Below are positions 27,060 through 37,128 of a stretch of 44,318 nt of DNA, piece after piece. The translations under genes and the position numbers were made by a program. Source of the DNA: Breznakibacter xylanolyticus (GTDB taxonomy: Bacteria > Bacteroidota > Bacteroidia > Bacteroidales > Marinilabiliaceae); contig NZ_QKZK01000031.1 in the NCBI RefSeq assembly GCF_003254275.1, positions 1-44,318 on the forward strand, given 5' to 3'. Position 1 is the stretch's first letter, and the number at the start of each line of letters is the position of its first letter. Below the pieces are notes generated by a model. That model searched no databases, was not told the DNA's origin, and worked only from the letters and a program-made list of their open reading frames with translations.

Positions 27060-28529
27060 TCAATCTACGTTGTCGTGCAAATAAGGGTTGTTGCCGGTGA
27101 GGCGGGTGCCGCCGTTACGGTCGTCGGAAAGGGTGAAACGCGACACGTTGCGCTCGGCATTGGCGGGACGAGGGGCGTTGGCCATCATCTCGCGACGCTT
27201 ATAAGCGGGCACGTTTTCGAGCTGTTCGATGAACTTCTCGTAATCCACATCCTCACGACCACCGGCCGCACGGGCAGGCGCCGCTTCGGGGTTCATACCA
27301 CTTCTGCCGGCAGGAGCCCCATAGGGTTGCGCCACGGGTTGCGTGCGCGACTGGGGGTTGTTGTTATAAAACTTATCGAAACGCGAGCTTTTTTCACGCT
27401 CCATTTCGTTATAATCGGCCACGCGACGGTTGTCGTCGGGCATCTGCCCACGGGCATCGCGCCCCATGTTCTGAGCCGGTCCCGACACCACGTTGCCATC
27501 GTCGTCGAGCCCAAAGCGGTGCACCACTTTTCCTTTCACGGGTTGCAGCTCGGTGATGTCGGCCGAGTCGAAGCCGGTGGCAATGATGGTGACCCCGACC
27601 CTATCTTCGAGACGCTCGTCGAAACCGGTTCCCCAAATGATGCTGGCGTTATCGCCCACTTCATCCTGCAGGTAATCGGTAATGATGGACACTTCATCCA
27701 TGGTCACCTCTTCGATGCCCGAGGTGATGCTGAGCAGGATGTTGCGTGCCCCGCGAATGTCGTTATTGTTGAGCAACGGCGACTCAAGCGCCGCCTGAAT
27801 GGCGTCGATGGCACGGTGCTCACCCGAGGCCGAGGCCGAGCCCATGATGGCCACCCCGCTGTCCTTCATCACGGTTTGCACATCGGCAAAGTCAACGTTG
27901 ATGCCCCCGTGTAGGGTGATGATTTCGGCAATGCCCTTGGCAGCAGTGGTGAGCACGTTATCGGCCTTGGCAAAGGCGTTCGACAACTTGAGGTCGCCGT
28001 ACATCTCGCGCAGCTTCTCGTTGTTGATCACCAGCAGGGCATCCACACTCTTTTCCATTTCGCCAATGCCTTCGAGGGCCTGGTTGATGCGCACCTTGCC
28101 TTCGAAACGGAAAGGAATGGTGACAATGCCCACGGTGAGCAGGCCGGCCTCGCGGGCGGCTTTGGCAATGATGGGCGCCGCACCGGTACCGGTTCCGCCG
28201 CCCATTCCGGCGGTGATGAAGACCATTTTGGTTTTTTCGCCCAGCGACTTCATCACATCATTAATATTTTCGATGGCCGACTGACGGCCCACTTCGGGTT
28301 TGCTTCCGGCACCCCGCCCTTCGGTGAGCGATTCGCCCAGCTGCACCTTGTAAGGCACAGGGCTGTTTTCGAGCGCCTGGGCATCGGTGTTGCACACCAC
28401 AAAACTCACATCTGTGATGCCCTTATTGTACATATAATTGACGGCATTGCTGCCACCGCCCCCCACGCCCACTACTTTAATGAGGCAATCGTTTTTATGG
28501 GGAATGTCAAAGTTAATGATCTCATCCAT
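27060..28529 (-). CDS. ftsZ: Cell division GTPase FtsZ
   Basis: FtsZ is a tubulin-like GTPase that forms the division ring at mid-cell. The 489-residue protein shows the nucleotide-binding GGGGSNAV (23-30), GGGTGTG (110-116) and the T7 synergy segment GGINVDFAD (209-217). The conserved body ends near residue 325. A long, poorly conserved linker follows, rich in N, R and P, and a terminal peptide (YLHDNVD) that should bind FtsA or other partners. It is the last gene of the cluster, 23 bp after ftsA. The long linker makes it larger than the E. coli protein, as is usual in Bacteroidota. Confidence 0.97.
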   Translation of the reverse strand: MDEIINFDIPHKNDCLIKVVGVGGGGSNAVNYMYNKGITDVSFVVCNTDAQALENSPVPYKVQLGESLTEGRGAGSKPEVGRQSAIENINDVMKSLGEKTKMVFITAGMGGGTGTGAAPIIAKAAREAGLLTVGIVTIPFRFEGKVRINQALEGIGEMEKSVDALLVINNEKLREMYGDLKLSNAFAKADNVLTTAAKGIAEIITLHGGINVDFADVQTVMKDSGVAIMGSASASGEHRAIDAIQAALESPLLNNNDIRGARNILLSITSGIEEVTMDEVSIITDYLQDEVGDNASIIWGTGFDERLEDRVGVTIIATGFDSADITELQPVKGKVVHRFGLDDDGNVVSGPAQNMGRDARGQMPDDNRRVADYNEMEREKSSRFDKFYNNNPQSRTQPVAQPYGAPAGRSGMNPEAAPARAAGGREDVDYEKFIEQLENVPAYKRREMMANAPRPANAERNVSRFTLSDDRNGGTRLTGNNPYLHDNVD

Positions 28530-28552
28530 CGTCGTCGTTGTTATGTGGTGAA

Positions 28553-29932
28553 TTACATGGGGCTGTCCTTCTCGTCGAATAACCCGGCCATCTTATCTTT
28601 AAGGGAGCCAAACAGGTTACCGGTTAAGGTTTCGCGCTCTTTGCGTTTAAGTTTGCTTTTTTCTTTACGTACTTGTTTGTCTTTCAGTTTATCGTCGTCG
28701 TCCTCGGCCGATGCTGTTTTGCGAGCCTCCATGAGGGGTTCGTCGGGGAACAGCTTAGCCTGCTCTATCTTTTTTTTAACGGGTTTGTCCATCCCCATGA
28801 GCAATAAACCAATGCCGGTGGCCAGGCTGGGCGATTCCACGCCTTCTTCGGCACTGCTGCCGACAAAAATGGCGGGCGACCCCAATCGCACATCCAGCCC
28901 GGTATGAAATTTAAACAACGGCACCAGGTTGCGCAGCAAACCGCCCCCGCCGGTGAGCACAATGCCGGCTCCCAGGAGGTTGTATAAGCCCGTCGATTCA
29001 ATTTCGCGCAACACTTCCTCAATAATCTCCTGCATGCGCGCCTCAATAATGAAGCTAAGGCTTTTGACAATGACCTCGCGGGGCTCCCATCCTTCGGAAC
29101 TTGGAATGGTCACCACCACATCACCGCGTTCGCCCTCGCTCATGGCCGAGCCGAACTTTATTTTGAGCGATTCGGCATGCTTGAGCCGCACGTTGCACCC
29201 CTCGCGAATGTCGGAGGTGATGACGTTTCCGCCAAAAGGAATCACCGCCGTGTGACGCAAAATGCCATCGTAGTAAACGGCCACATCGGTGCTTCCGCCG
29301 CCAATGTCGACAAGCACCACGCCGGCCTCCTTCTCATCGTTAGAGACCGCGGCACGTGCCGACGCCAACGGCTCCAATATCATCTCAACCAGATGCAGTC
29401 CGGCTCGTTCGATGCATTTTTCGATGTTGCGAATGGAGGCTTTGTTGCCCAGCACCACATGAAAATTGCCCTCGATGCGGTTGCCCGACATGCCCACGGG
29501 TTTGGTATTTCCGGGCTCACCATCGATGACATAATCCTGCGGAATGACGTGCAGAATTTGTGCATTGGGATCGATGGAGAGTTTAAAGTTTTCGTGATAT
29601 AAATGATCGATGTCACTCTGACGAATGTCGTTCGGGGCATCGATGAACTTGTAACACTTGTTGCCCACGCTCTTGATGTGCATGCCGGCAATGCCTACAA
29701 AAACATCTTTGATTTTCACCCCCAAACGGTCTTCTAAACGACGCACCACGGTGGTAATGCCATCAACGGTTTCGTCGATGTTCACCACCACACCACGTTT
29801 CACGCCGGTAGAGGGCACACTCTCGATGCCCACAATTTCAATGCTTCCGTTAAACATTTTTCGACCCACCAGGGCAACAATTTTGGTTGTCCCGATGTCG
29901 ATGGCCGCGATTAAATTGGGTTCGTGTATCAT
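28553..29932 (-). CDS. ftsA: Cell division protein FtsA
   Basis: FtsA is an actin-like ATPase that anchors FtsZ to the membrane. The 459-residue protein has the phosphate-1 motif DIGTTKIVALVG (11-22) and an FtsA-specific 1C/SHS2 region (about 80-160, containing IPQDYVIDG and GNRIEGNFHVV). The second phosphate motif is in VLVDIGGGSTDVAVY, and the adenosine motif is GIVLTGGGGLLRNL. A charged linker rich in K, E and D follows, and a C-terminal amphipathic stretch (NLFGSLKDKMAGLFDE) would be the membrane-targeting sequence. It lies 4 bp downstream of ftsQ. Confidence 0.96.
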   Translation of the reverse strand: MIHEPNLIAAIDIGTTKIVALVGRKMFNGSIEIVGIESVPSTGVKRGVVVNIDETVDGITTVVRRLEDRLGVKIKDVFVGIAGMHIKSVGNKCYKFIDAPNDIRQSDIDHLYHENFKLSIDPNAQILHVIPQDYVIDGEPGNTKPVGMSGNRIEGNFHVVLGNKASIRNIEKCIERAGLHLVEMILEPLASARAAVSNDEKEAGVVLVDIGGGSTDVAVYYDGILRHTAVIPFGGNVITSDIREGCNVRLKHAESLKIKFGSAMSEGERGDVVVTIPSSEGWEPREVIVKSLSFIIEARMQEIIEEVLREIESTGLYNLLGAGIVLTGGGGLLRNLVPLFKFHTGLDVRLGSPAIFVGSSAEEGVESPSLATGIGLLLMGMDKPVKKKIEQAKLFPDEPLMEARKTASAEDDDDKLKDKQVRKEKSKLKRKERETLTGNLFGSLKDKMAGLFDEKDSPM

Positions 29933-29936
29933 AAGG

Positions 29937-30665
29937 TTACAGTTTTGTGCAAATGATTTGTCCTTTATATTTCAAGTTGATTTCTTTATAACTGTTCCAC
30001 TCCAGCGGATCGAGGCCATCCTGATAGAGGGCCAGGAGTTTTTTAAATTTCCGATCCAAGTCGGTGACATTACCGATGTTAATTCGATGGCTTCCCACAC
30101 GGGGAATCAACAACAAGTCGCCATCGGATGCCACATACACCTGCTCAATTTGGGCTTTCCAAAACGAATCGCCCTCAATAAAGTCGTTGAGCGCCACCAG
30201 GTCTTTCATGTCCTTCACCTTATGCAGGTTTCCATTCACCACCAGCAGGCGCTTTGAATAGCTGCCACGCATGGGGATGCGCACCCCTTCGTGGTCGAGC
30301 AAATAGGTGTACCCCTTGTCGTACACACGAAGCACCGGGGTTCGCTGCTTCACCTTTATCATCAGCGCGCCATCGGCCGTGGAGTACACATCGGACTTCT
30401 CGACGGCCGGGTACTTGTTGACCACCGCTTCGACCTCCTCCATGTTGATCTCCTTAAAAAGCCGTCCTTCGAGCTTTTTAAAATGACGATGCACATGCCG
30501 CGAAATCTCGCCGGGCGACACAAACTGCACACTGGCGCTATCGAGCACCACCACGCGAATGTGATCGCACATGAGGGTATTGTGGCGAACCATCATAAAA
30601 ATGATCATTCCCGCCACATACACCCCGGCCAGGGTCCACAATGTTATTTTAACAATTCTCTTCAT
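29937..30665 (-). CDS. ftsQ: Cell division protein FtsQ
   Basis: The 242-residue bitopic membrane protein has a short cytoplasmic tail and one span (about 5-25). A POTRA-like domain follows, containing VSPGEISRHVHRHFKKLEGRL, then NKYPAVEKSDVYSTADG. An FtsQ beta domain ends the protein. It links FtsA to FtsL and other divisome parts. The first codons overlap the end of murC by 17 bp, suggesting translational coupling. Position between murC and ftsA is typical. Confidence 0.9.
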   Translation of the reverse strand: MKRIVKITLWTLAGVYVAGMIIFMMVRHNTLMCDHIRVVVLDSASVQFVSPGEISRHVHRHFKKLEGRLFKEINMEEVEAVVNKYPAVEKSDVYSTADGALMIKVKQRTPVLRVYDKGYTYLLDHEGVRIPMRGSYSKRLLVVNGNLHKVKDMKDLVALNDFIEGDSFWKAQIEQVYVASDGDLLLIPRVGSHRINIGNVTDLDRKFKKLLALYQDGLDPLEWNSYKEINLKYKGQIICTKL

Positions 30666-32046
30666 TCATCCATTGCTCCAGGTGAGCCTTCAAAACAGGT
30701 AACTCTTTATCAATATCGCCGGCACCCATGGTGATGACCACCTGCGCTCCCGAGGCAATAATCTGCGCGGGCAAATCGTGGCGCTGGCAAACCTTGGCGG
30801 GACACAGCACCCGGTCGGCAATCATCTGAGCGGTGACACCGGGAATGGGCTGCTCGCGCGCCGGGTAAATATCCATGAGCAGCACCTCGTCGAAAATCGA
30901 GAGGGCGGCCGCAAACTCGTTGTAAAAATCGTGTGTGCGGCTATAAAGATGCGGCTGAAACACGGCCACAATTTTTTTATCGGGATAAAGCGCCTTGACC
31001 GACGAAGCGGTGGCACGAATCTCCTCGGGATGATGGGCGTAATCGTCAATCAACGACACCTGATCGCTGCGAAGCCAGTAATCGAACCGACGACGAATGC
31101 CCTGAAACGAGGCCAAACCTTTGCGAATCTCGTGAGGCAGGGCACCGGCCAACACGGCCAATGCGGTGGCCGCCACGGCATTTTCAACATTCAACAACCC
31201 GGGAACACCCAGCGTGAGGTCGTCAATCACCTCTTCGGGCGTCACAATGCTGAAATGATAGAGTCCGTTTTGCAAACGGATGTCGCGGGCATAAAAATCA
31301 CAAGCGTCATCGTCGAGCGAATAGCTGAAATGACACTGCCCCGAAAAGCGGTCGAGCGCCAGGTTGGTTCCTTTTTTAGCCACCAACATGCCATGCGGCT
31401 TGATGCGTGCGGCAAAAGCTTCAAAGGCGTCAGCAAAGGTTTGCTGGTCGCCGTAAATGTCCAAATGGTCGGCATCGGTGGCCGTGATGACAGCCAACGC
31501 GGGGGAAAGATGCAGGAAGGAACGATCAAACTCATCGGCCTCGAGCACCACCAAACGACTGAAAGGCGAGGAGAGGTAGTTGGTTTGATAATTCTTAGCA
31601 ATGCCCCCCAAAAAGGCATGACAATCGAGCTCCGACTGCTTGAGCAAATGAGCCGTGAGGGTGGTAACGGTGGTCTTGCCATGCGTTCCGGCCACACAAA
31701 TGCTGCTGTACCCTTCGGAAATGATGCCCAACACGCGAGCCCGCTTGGCCACCTCAAAACCATGGGTCTGAAACCACACCAATTGAGGATGATCGGCAGG
31801 CACGGCCGGGGTATAAACCACCAGTGTGTTCTCGCGATTCAAAAACTGCGAGGGAATCATCTCCACGCCATCGGCAAAAGTTACGTCAATGCCTTCGGCC
31901 TGCAACTCGTCGGTAAGACGGGTGGCGGTTTTGTCGTAGCCGGCCACCTCTTTACCCGTTTGCCGGAAAAAGCGCGCCAGGGCGCTCATGCCAATGCCGC
32001 CAATGCCGATAAAATAAACGCCGGATATGTTGTGCAACTGCATCAT
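30649..32046 (-). CDS. murC: UDP-N-acetylmuramate-L-alanine ligase
   Basis: MurC adds L-alanine to UDP-MurNAc, using ATP. The 465-residue protein shows the N-terminal Rossmann motif YFIGIGGIGMSALA (11-24), the ATP P-loop AGTHGKTT (119-126), the central-domain EADEFDRSFL and the C-terminal DDYAHHPEEI. The ATG at 32046 overlaps the murG stop by 4 bp (ATGA). A second ATG directly after it would also be accepted. The 3' end overlaps ftsQ. Confidence 0.96.
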   Translation of the reverse strand: MMQLHNISGVYFIGIGGIGMSALARFFRQTGKEVAGYDKTATRLTDELQAEGIDVTFADGVEMIPSQFLNRENTLVVYTPAVPADHPQLVWFQTHGFEVAKRARVLGIISEGYSSICVAGTHGKTTVTTLTAHLLKQSELDCHAFLGGIAKNYQTNYLSSPFSRLVVLEADEFDRSFLHLSPALAVITATDADHLDIYGDQQTFADAFEAFAARIKPHGMLVAKKGTNLALDRFSGQCHFSYSLDDDACDFYARDIRLQNGLYHFSIVTPEEVIDDLTLGVPGLLNVENAVAATALAVLAGALPHEIRKGLASFQGIRRRFDYWLRSDQVSLIDDYAHHPEEIRATASSVKALYPDKKIVAVFQPHLYSRTHDFYNEFAAALSIFDEVLLMDIYPAREQPIPGVTAQMIADRVLCPAKVCQRHDLPAQIIASGAQVVITMGAGDIDKELPVLKAHLEQWMNEENC

Positions 32047-33137
32047 CGTTTCAATTGTATTAACTTAAACACCTCGTTGGCAATGGTCTTTGACGCCTCG
32101 GGGCGGGCAAACTGCAACACATTGCGTCGTATGGTGAGCAATCGGTTTTCGTCGCGCAAGAGCTCAATGGCCACGGTCGCAATTTCGCGCGAGCGGGCAT
32201 CGGGCACCAGCACGGCCGCATCACGCTCAACCAGCGCCATGGCGTTTTTGGTCTGATGGTCTTCGCTCACGTTGGGCGAGGGCACAAAAATAGCCGCCTT
32301 GGCCAGAATGGCAATCTCCGAAATGGAACTGGCGCCGGCTCGCGACACCACCACATCGGCCAGCTGATAAGCATAGTCCATGCGCTGCACAAAGTCCATC
32401 ACGCGGATGCGATGACGCGCCTCAAGGGGCATGGCCATTTTCATCTCCTCGAAATAATATTTCCCGGTTTGCCAAATCACCTGAAACTCACTGTCGAGAA
32501 ACTGCTGAATGCCGGCAAGCATGCCCTCGTTAATGGATCGGGCGCCCAGGCTTCCCCCCAGCACCAACACCGTTTTGCGATTCGGATCGAGGTCGAACTC
32601 AGCCGCAGCCTCGGCACGACTGCTCTCTTTCATTAACCCCTGACGCACCGGATTGCCGGTGAGTATAATTTTAGAGGCGGGAAAATATTTCGCCATGCCA
32701 TCATAAGCCACACAAATTTTGCTCACCCGGGGAGCCAAAATGCGATTGGTGACCCCCGGAAAGGAGTTTTGCTCCTGTATCAGGGTGGGAATGCCCTTGC
32801 GCGTGGCCACCCGCAATACGGGGCCACTGGCATATCCGCCCACACCAATCACCACATCGGGCCGAAACATGGTCACCACCCTGTTGGCCTTCATCATGCT
32901 GGCGATCAGCTTAAAGATGAAGGTGACATTTTTGAAGGTCAATCGACGTTGAAAACCGGCCACGGGCAACCCCACGATGTCGTACCCGGCAGCAGGCACC
33001 TTTTCCATCTCCATTTTCCCCAGCGCCCCCACAAACAGGATGGCAGCCCCGGGCTCACGCTCCCGAATGGCATTGGCAATTGAGATAGCCGGAAAAATAT
33101 GTCCGCCGGTTCCGCCCCCGCTGATGATGACCTTCAT
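32043..33137 (-). CDS. murG: N-acetylglucosaminyltransferase MurG
   Basis: MurG transfers GlcNAc from UDP-GlcNAc to lipid I, making lipid II on the inner face of the membrane. The 364-residue GT28 protein opens with the glycine-rich SGGGTGGHIFPA (6-17). It carries FGYASGP-like GVGGYASGP, LVLGGSLGARSIN in the second half, the donor-binding VVSRAGASSISEIA, and ends at VFKLIQLKR. It is intact. The stop overlaps the murC start, and ftsW lies upstream by 57 bp. Confidence 0.96.
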   Translation of the reverse strand: MKVIISGGGTGGHIFPAISIANAIREREPGAAILFVGALGKMEMEKVPAAGYDIVGLPVAGFQRRLTFKNVTFIFKLIASMMKANRVVTMFRPDVVIGVGGYASGPVLRVATRKGIPTLIQEQNSFPGVTNRILAPRVSKICVAYDGMAKYFPASKIILTGNPVRQGLMKESSRAEAAAEFDLDPNRKTVLVLGGSLGARSINEGMLAGIQQFLDSEFQVIWQTGKYYFEEMKMAMPLEARHRIRVMDFVQRMDYAYQLADVVVSRAGASSISEIAILAKAAIFVPSPNVSEDHQTKNAMALVERDAAVLVPDARSREIATVAIELLRDENRLLTIRRNVLQFARPEASKTIANEVFKLIQLKR

Positions 33138-33194
33138 GTTGTTTGTCCTTTTATGAAATGGTAGTGATGATGCGTTATAATTGATTGTCGTTTC

Positions 33195-34451
33195 TTATTC
33201 TTCTTCGTCCCCCAGATGATCGTCGAGGTAAGCGGTTTCGACCTGCGATGTTTCTTTGGGGGTTTTCCCCTTTTTGTCGCCATCCTTGCTGTTGCGTCCC
33301 TCTTCAATCACCCCGCGACTCACACTCAGGATGACGCCAAAAGCGGCGCAGGTAAACAGGGTCGATGTTCCCCCCATGCTGACCAATGGCAACGGCTGCC
33401 CCGTAACGGGAAACACCCCCACGGCCACCCCCATGTTGATAAACGCCTGGAGCACCAACACCAACGTCAATCCCAGCGCCAGAAATGCCGGGAAAGTGGT
33501 TGCGCTGTCGCGTGCCAACATGGCCGCCCTAAAAAGCAATGCCATATAAATGAGCATCACCACAAATCCGCCAAGCAGCCCAAACTCTTCAATGATGATG
33601 GCATAAATAAAGTCGCTGTAAGGGTGAGGCAAAAAGTTGCGCTGATAGCTGTTGCCGGGCCCCTTGCCAAACAATCCGCCGGTGGAGACAGCCATCTTCG
33701 ACATCTTTGACTGAAAATCGCCTTCGCTCTCCTCGGCCTTAGAACTGCTCTCATCATTATTACCAATAAAACGCTCCACCCGCGCCTTCCAGGTTTTGGC
33801 CCGGTGCAACATGGGAACGTGGTCGGCCAGCATGATGATTAAAGCCACCACCGTCAAGGCAACGGCAGCCGAACCCAACAGATATTTAAAGGGTACGCGT
33901 CCCACAAACATCAACACCATACTTGCCAAACCTAACATGGCCGCGGTAGAGAGGTTCTCACGAAAAATGAGGCCGCACACCAAAGCCACGTAAATCATAA
34001 TTGGCTTAAAAGCATTGGCAGCCGGCTTTCCTTCTTCCTGATGCTGCGAAAGAATACGGGCAATGTACATCATCAGGGCAAACTTGGCCAACTCCGAAGG
34101 CTGAAAACTGATGCCGATACCCGGCACCGTGAGCCAACGCGAAGCCGAGTTAAGACTCACCCCCATCACCAGAGTGAGCATCAGCAAAAAGATGGACACC
34201 CACAACACCACCACCGCATAGCGCGAAAAAATGGTGTAGGGAAATTTATGCACCACCACAATGACCATCAGCCCTGCTAATAAAAAGGCCAGATGCTTCA
34301 CCATATAATACATGGTATTGCCCCCCTGGTATTTGTATGCCAAAGTTCCCGTTGAGCTGTAAACCGCCAACAACGAAAACACGGCCAAAATGCCAATGAG
34401 CAACCAAATGATACGGTCTCCCCTGATATGTTTATCTAATAATGCTCTCAT
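33195..34451 (-). CDS. ftsW: Peptidoglycan glycosyltransferase / division protein FtsW
   Basis: This is a SEDS-family protein with about ten membrane spans that polymerises lipid II with its partner PBP (FtsI). The 418-residue sequence shows LLAVYSSTGTLAYKY near the start, GISFQPSELAKFALMMYIA in the middle (catalytic region), KMAVSTGGLFGKGPGNSYQRNFLP and a final GQPLPLVSMGGTSTLF. The charged C-terminal tail is hydrophilic. The ATG at 34451 is preferred to the GTG at 34472. It is flanked by murD and murG. Confidence 0.93.
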   Translation of the reverse strand: MRALLDKHIRGDRIIWLLIGILAVFSLLAVYSSTGTLAYKYQGGNTMYYMVKHLAFLLAGLMVIVVVHKFPYTIFSRYAVVVLWVSIFLLMLTLVMGVSLNSASRWLTVPGIGISFQPSELAKFALMMYIARILSQHQEEGKPAANAFKPIMIYVALVCGLIFRENLSTAAMLGLASMVLMFVGRVPFKYLLGSAAVALTVVALIIMLADHVPMLHRAKTWKARVERFIGNNDESSSKAEESEGDFQSKMSKMAVSTGGLFGKGPGNSYQRNFLPHPYSDFIYAIIIEEFGLLGGFVVMLIYMALLFRAAMLARDSATTFPAFLALGLTLVLVLQAFINMGVAVGVFPVTGQPLPLVSMGGTSTLFTCAAFGVILSVSRGVIEEGRNSKDGDKKGKTPKETSQVETAYLDDHLGDEEE

Positions 34452-34509
34452 TCTCGTATTGCAGAAACGCACCTTCGCACGACCTGACTAATATTTTAAA
34501 AACGATTCG

Positions 34510-35847
34510 TTACAAATTGCGCACACATTCTTTAAACTGCTGCCCGCGATCCTCGTAATTCTTAAACAAATCGAAACTGGCACAAGCCGGCGACAACAGC
34601 ACCACATCGCCCTTCTCGGCCAACTGGTATGCCACGTCCAACGTTTCCTTCATCGACGAGGTTTCTTTAATCACCGGCACCACACCGCCAAACGACTGCT
34701 TGAGCTTTTCGTTGTCCTTGCCCATACAAATCAAGGCCTTCACCTTTTCTTTGGCCAAAGGCAACAGGGTGGAATAATCGTTGCCCTTATCCACACCACC
34801 GGCAATCCACACCACCGGGCGGGTCATGCACTCCAGGGCATACCAGGTCGAATTCACATTGGTGGCCTTGGAGTCGTTGATGTACTCAACGGCCCGAACC
34901 GACAACACTTTTTCCAACCGATGCTCCACACCCTGAAAACTCATCAGGCACTGGCGAATCACATCCTTGCGAATGCTGGCCACCTGCGCAGCAATGGAAG
35001 CCGCCATGGAGTTGTAAATATTATGACGTCCCTGCAGAGACAAATCCTTGAACAAGATACTCATGAGATGATTTTTATAAGTCACATGAAACTGCTCCTG
35101 ATCTACATAAGCCCCTTCATCCACCTTGTGGTTATAACTGAAGGGTAAACAAGTGGCCGCTATTTGCCGATGCTTCATCTCATCCTCAATAATCTCATCG
35201 TCGGCACAGTAAATAAAATAGTCGGACGGGGTCATATTTTGAACGATGCGGAACTTGGAGTCCACATAGTTTTGCATTTGATAGTCGTATCGATCGAGAT
35301 GATCGGGGGTGATATTGGTCAACACAGCCACATCGGCTTTAAAGTCAAACATGCCGTCGAGCTGAAAACTGCTCAACTCAATGACGTACCAGTCGGGTTC
35401 ATTGCCCGAGGCCACCTGCCGAGCCAGGCTGGTGCCCACATTACCGGCCAATGCGGCTCTGATGCCGGCACCCTGCAACAAATGAAAAGTCAGCAAGGTG
35501 GTGGTGGTTTTGCCGTTACTCCCCGTGATGCAAATTTTACGCGCACGCGTGTAACGTCCGGCAAACTCAATTTCCGAAATCACGGGAGTTCCCTGGGCAT
35601 GCAAAGCCTTTACCAGAGGTGCCTTGTCGGGGATCCCGGGGCTTTTAATCACTTCGTCGGCATTTAAAATCAACGCTTCGGTGTGCTGTCCCTGTTCGTA
35701 AGGCACACCCGCAGCATCGAGCTCGGCACAATACCGGGGTTGAATGACGCCCATGTCCGACACAAACACGTCGAATCCCTGTTGACGAGCCAGCAATGCA
35801 GCTCCGGTTCCACTTTCACCCGCGCCTAAAATGACGATGCGTTTCAT
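34510..35847 (-). CDS. murD: UDP-MurNAc-L-Ala:D-Glu ligase
   Basis: MurD adds D-glutamate to UDP-MurNAc-L-Ala. The 445-residue protein has an N-terminal Rossmann-like VILGAGESGTGAALLA (4-19), the ATP P-loop GSNGKTTT (109-116), ELSSFQLDGMFDF, TPDHLDRYD and the C-terminal NDSKATNVNS segment typical of MurD. Intact. It lies 47 bp after mraY and 58 bp before ftsW. Confidence 0.95.
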   Translation of the reverse strand: MKRIVILGAGESGTGAALLARQQGFDVFVSDMGVIQPRYCAELDAAGVPYEQGQHTEALILNADEVIKSPGIPDKAPLVKALHAQGTPVISEIEFAGRYTRARKICITGSNGKTTTTLLTFHLLQGAGIRAALAGNVGTSLARQVASGNEPDWYVIELSSFQLDGMFDFKADVAVLTNITPDHLDRYDYQMQNYVDSKFRIVQNMTPSDYFIYCADDEIIEDEMKHRQIAATCLPFSYNHKVDEGAYVDQEQFHVTYKNHLMSILFKDLSLQGRHNIYNSMAASIAAQVASIRKDVIRQCLMSFQGVEHRLEKVLSVRAVEYINDSKATNVNSTWYALECMTRPVVWIAGGVDKGNDYSTLLPLAKEKVKALICMGKDNEKLKQSFGGVVPVIKETSSMKETLDVAYQLAEKGDVVLLSPACASFDLFKNYEDRGQQFKECVRNL

Positions 35848-35894
35848 ACTTTTAAGATTCCGGTTTTAATATTTCGCGTTTGATATGATGCGTG

Positions 35895-37127
35895 TTACCT
35901 CACTTTAAGAGTTACCACGGTTAAAATGGCCAAAATGATACCAATGATCCAAAAACGGTTCACGATTTTCGATTCGGGATATCCTTTCTTTTGATAATGA
36001 TGGTGCAGCGGTGCCATCAAAAAGATGCGACGTCCTTCGCCGTATTTTTTCTTGGTGTACTTAAACCAGCTGACCTGAAGCATCACCGAAATGTTTTCGA
36101 CCAAAAATATTCCGCACAAAATGGGAATCAACAGCTCAATACGAATCATGATGGCAAACACGGCTATGATGCCGCCCAATGTCAGGCTGCCGGTATCCCC
36201 CATAAACACTTGGGCGGGAAACGAGTTGTACCACAAAAAGCCCACGGTAGCCCCCACGAAAGCGGCCATAAACACCACCAGCTCCTCCGAATGGGGAATG
36301 TACATAATATCAAGATAGTCGGCATAAATGATGTTACTGGAGAGATAGGCAAACACCAACAGGGTGGTTCCAATGATCCCAGACGTACCTGTGGCCAGGC
36401 CATCGAGCCCGTCGGTAATGTTGGCTCCATTTGATACTGCCGTGATGATAAAGATCACCACCAGCACAAACACAAGCCATCCCAGTGGTTGGGCGTATTT
36501 GCCGGCAAAGGCCACAACCGACGAATAGTCGAACTGGTGATTCTTCACAAAGGGAATGTTGGTCACAGTTACCTTTTTATCGACAGTGGCAGTTTTTTCC
36601 ACCTGCTGACCATCAATGGTCTCAATGACGATTCTCTTGCCGGGAACCCGCTCGCGGACTATCACATCATCACTCAACCACAGCGTCAATCCCACAATGA
36701 GTCCCAATCCAACCTGTCCCACAATTTTGAAGCGTCCGGCCAATCCCTCTTTATTCTTTTTAAACACTTTGATGTAGTCGTCAAGAAAACCAATGGTTCC
36801 CAACCATAAAGTGGAAATGATCATTAGAATGATGTAAACGTTGGTCAGCTTGGCAAACAACAGTGTCGGAATCAAAATGGAAATGATGATGATGATGCCG
36901 CCCATCGTGGGAGTTCCCTTTTTTTGATACTGGCCTTCGAGACCCAAATCGCGCACCAGCTCACCAATCTGCTGGCGTTGCAGCAGGCGAATGACCTTTT
37001 TGCCAATAAAAGTGCCAATGATCAGCGATGTGATCACAGCCAGACCGGCACGAAACGAAATATATTGAAACATCCCGGCACCGGGAAAATCAAACTGTTC
37101 TAAGTAATCAAACAAATAATACAACAT
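35895..37127 (-). CDS. mraY: Phospho-MurNAc-pentapeptide transferase
   Basis: MraY is a polytopic membrane enzyme that transfers phospho-MurNAc-pentapeptide to undecaprenyl phosphate, making lipid I. Landmarks are KKGTPTMGG (69-77), the catalytic FLDDYIK (114-120), the [11 protein letters not shown] segment (235-245) and [12 protein letters not shown] near the end. At 410 residues it is longer than the roughly 360-residue E. coli protein. The excess sits mainly at about 152-200, a hydrophilic stretch between spans that includes [10 protein letters not shown]. Only one base separates it from murE. Confidence 0.96.
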   Translation of the reverse strand: MLYYLFDYLEQFDFPGAGMFQYISFRAGLAVITSLIIGTFIGKKVIRLLQRQQIGELVRDLGLEGQYQKKGTPTMGGIIIIISILIPTLLFAKLTNVYIILMIISTLWLGTIGFLDDYIKVFKKNKEGLAGRFKIVGQVGLGLIVGLTLWLSDDVIVRERVPGKRIVIETIDGQQVEKTATVDKKVTVTNIPFVKNHQFDYSSVVAFAGKYAQPLGWLVFVLVVIFIITAVSNGANITDGLDGLATGTSGIIGTTLLVFAYLSSNIIYADYLDIMYIPHSEELVVFMAAFVGATVGFLWYNSFPAQVFMGDTGSLTLGGIIAVFAIMIRIELLIPILCGIFLVENISVMLQVSWFKYTKKKYGEGRRIFLMAPLHHHYQKKGYPESKIVNRFWIIGIILAILTVVTLKVR

Positions 37128-37128
37128 A

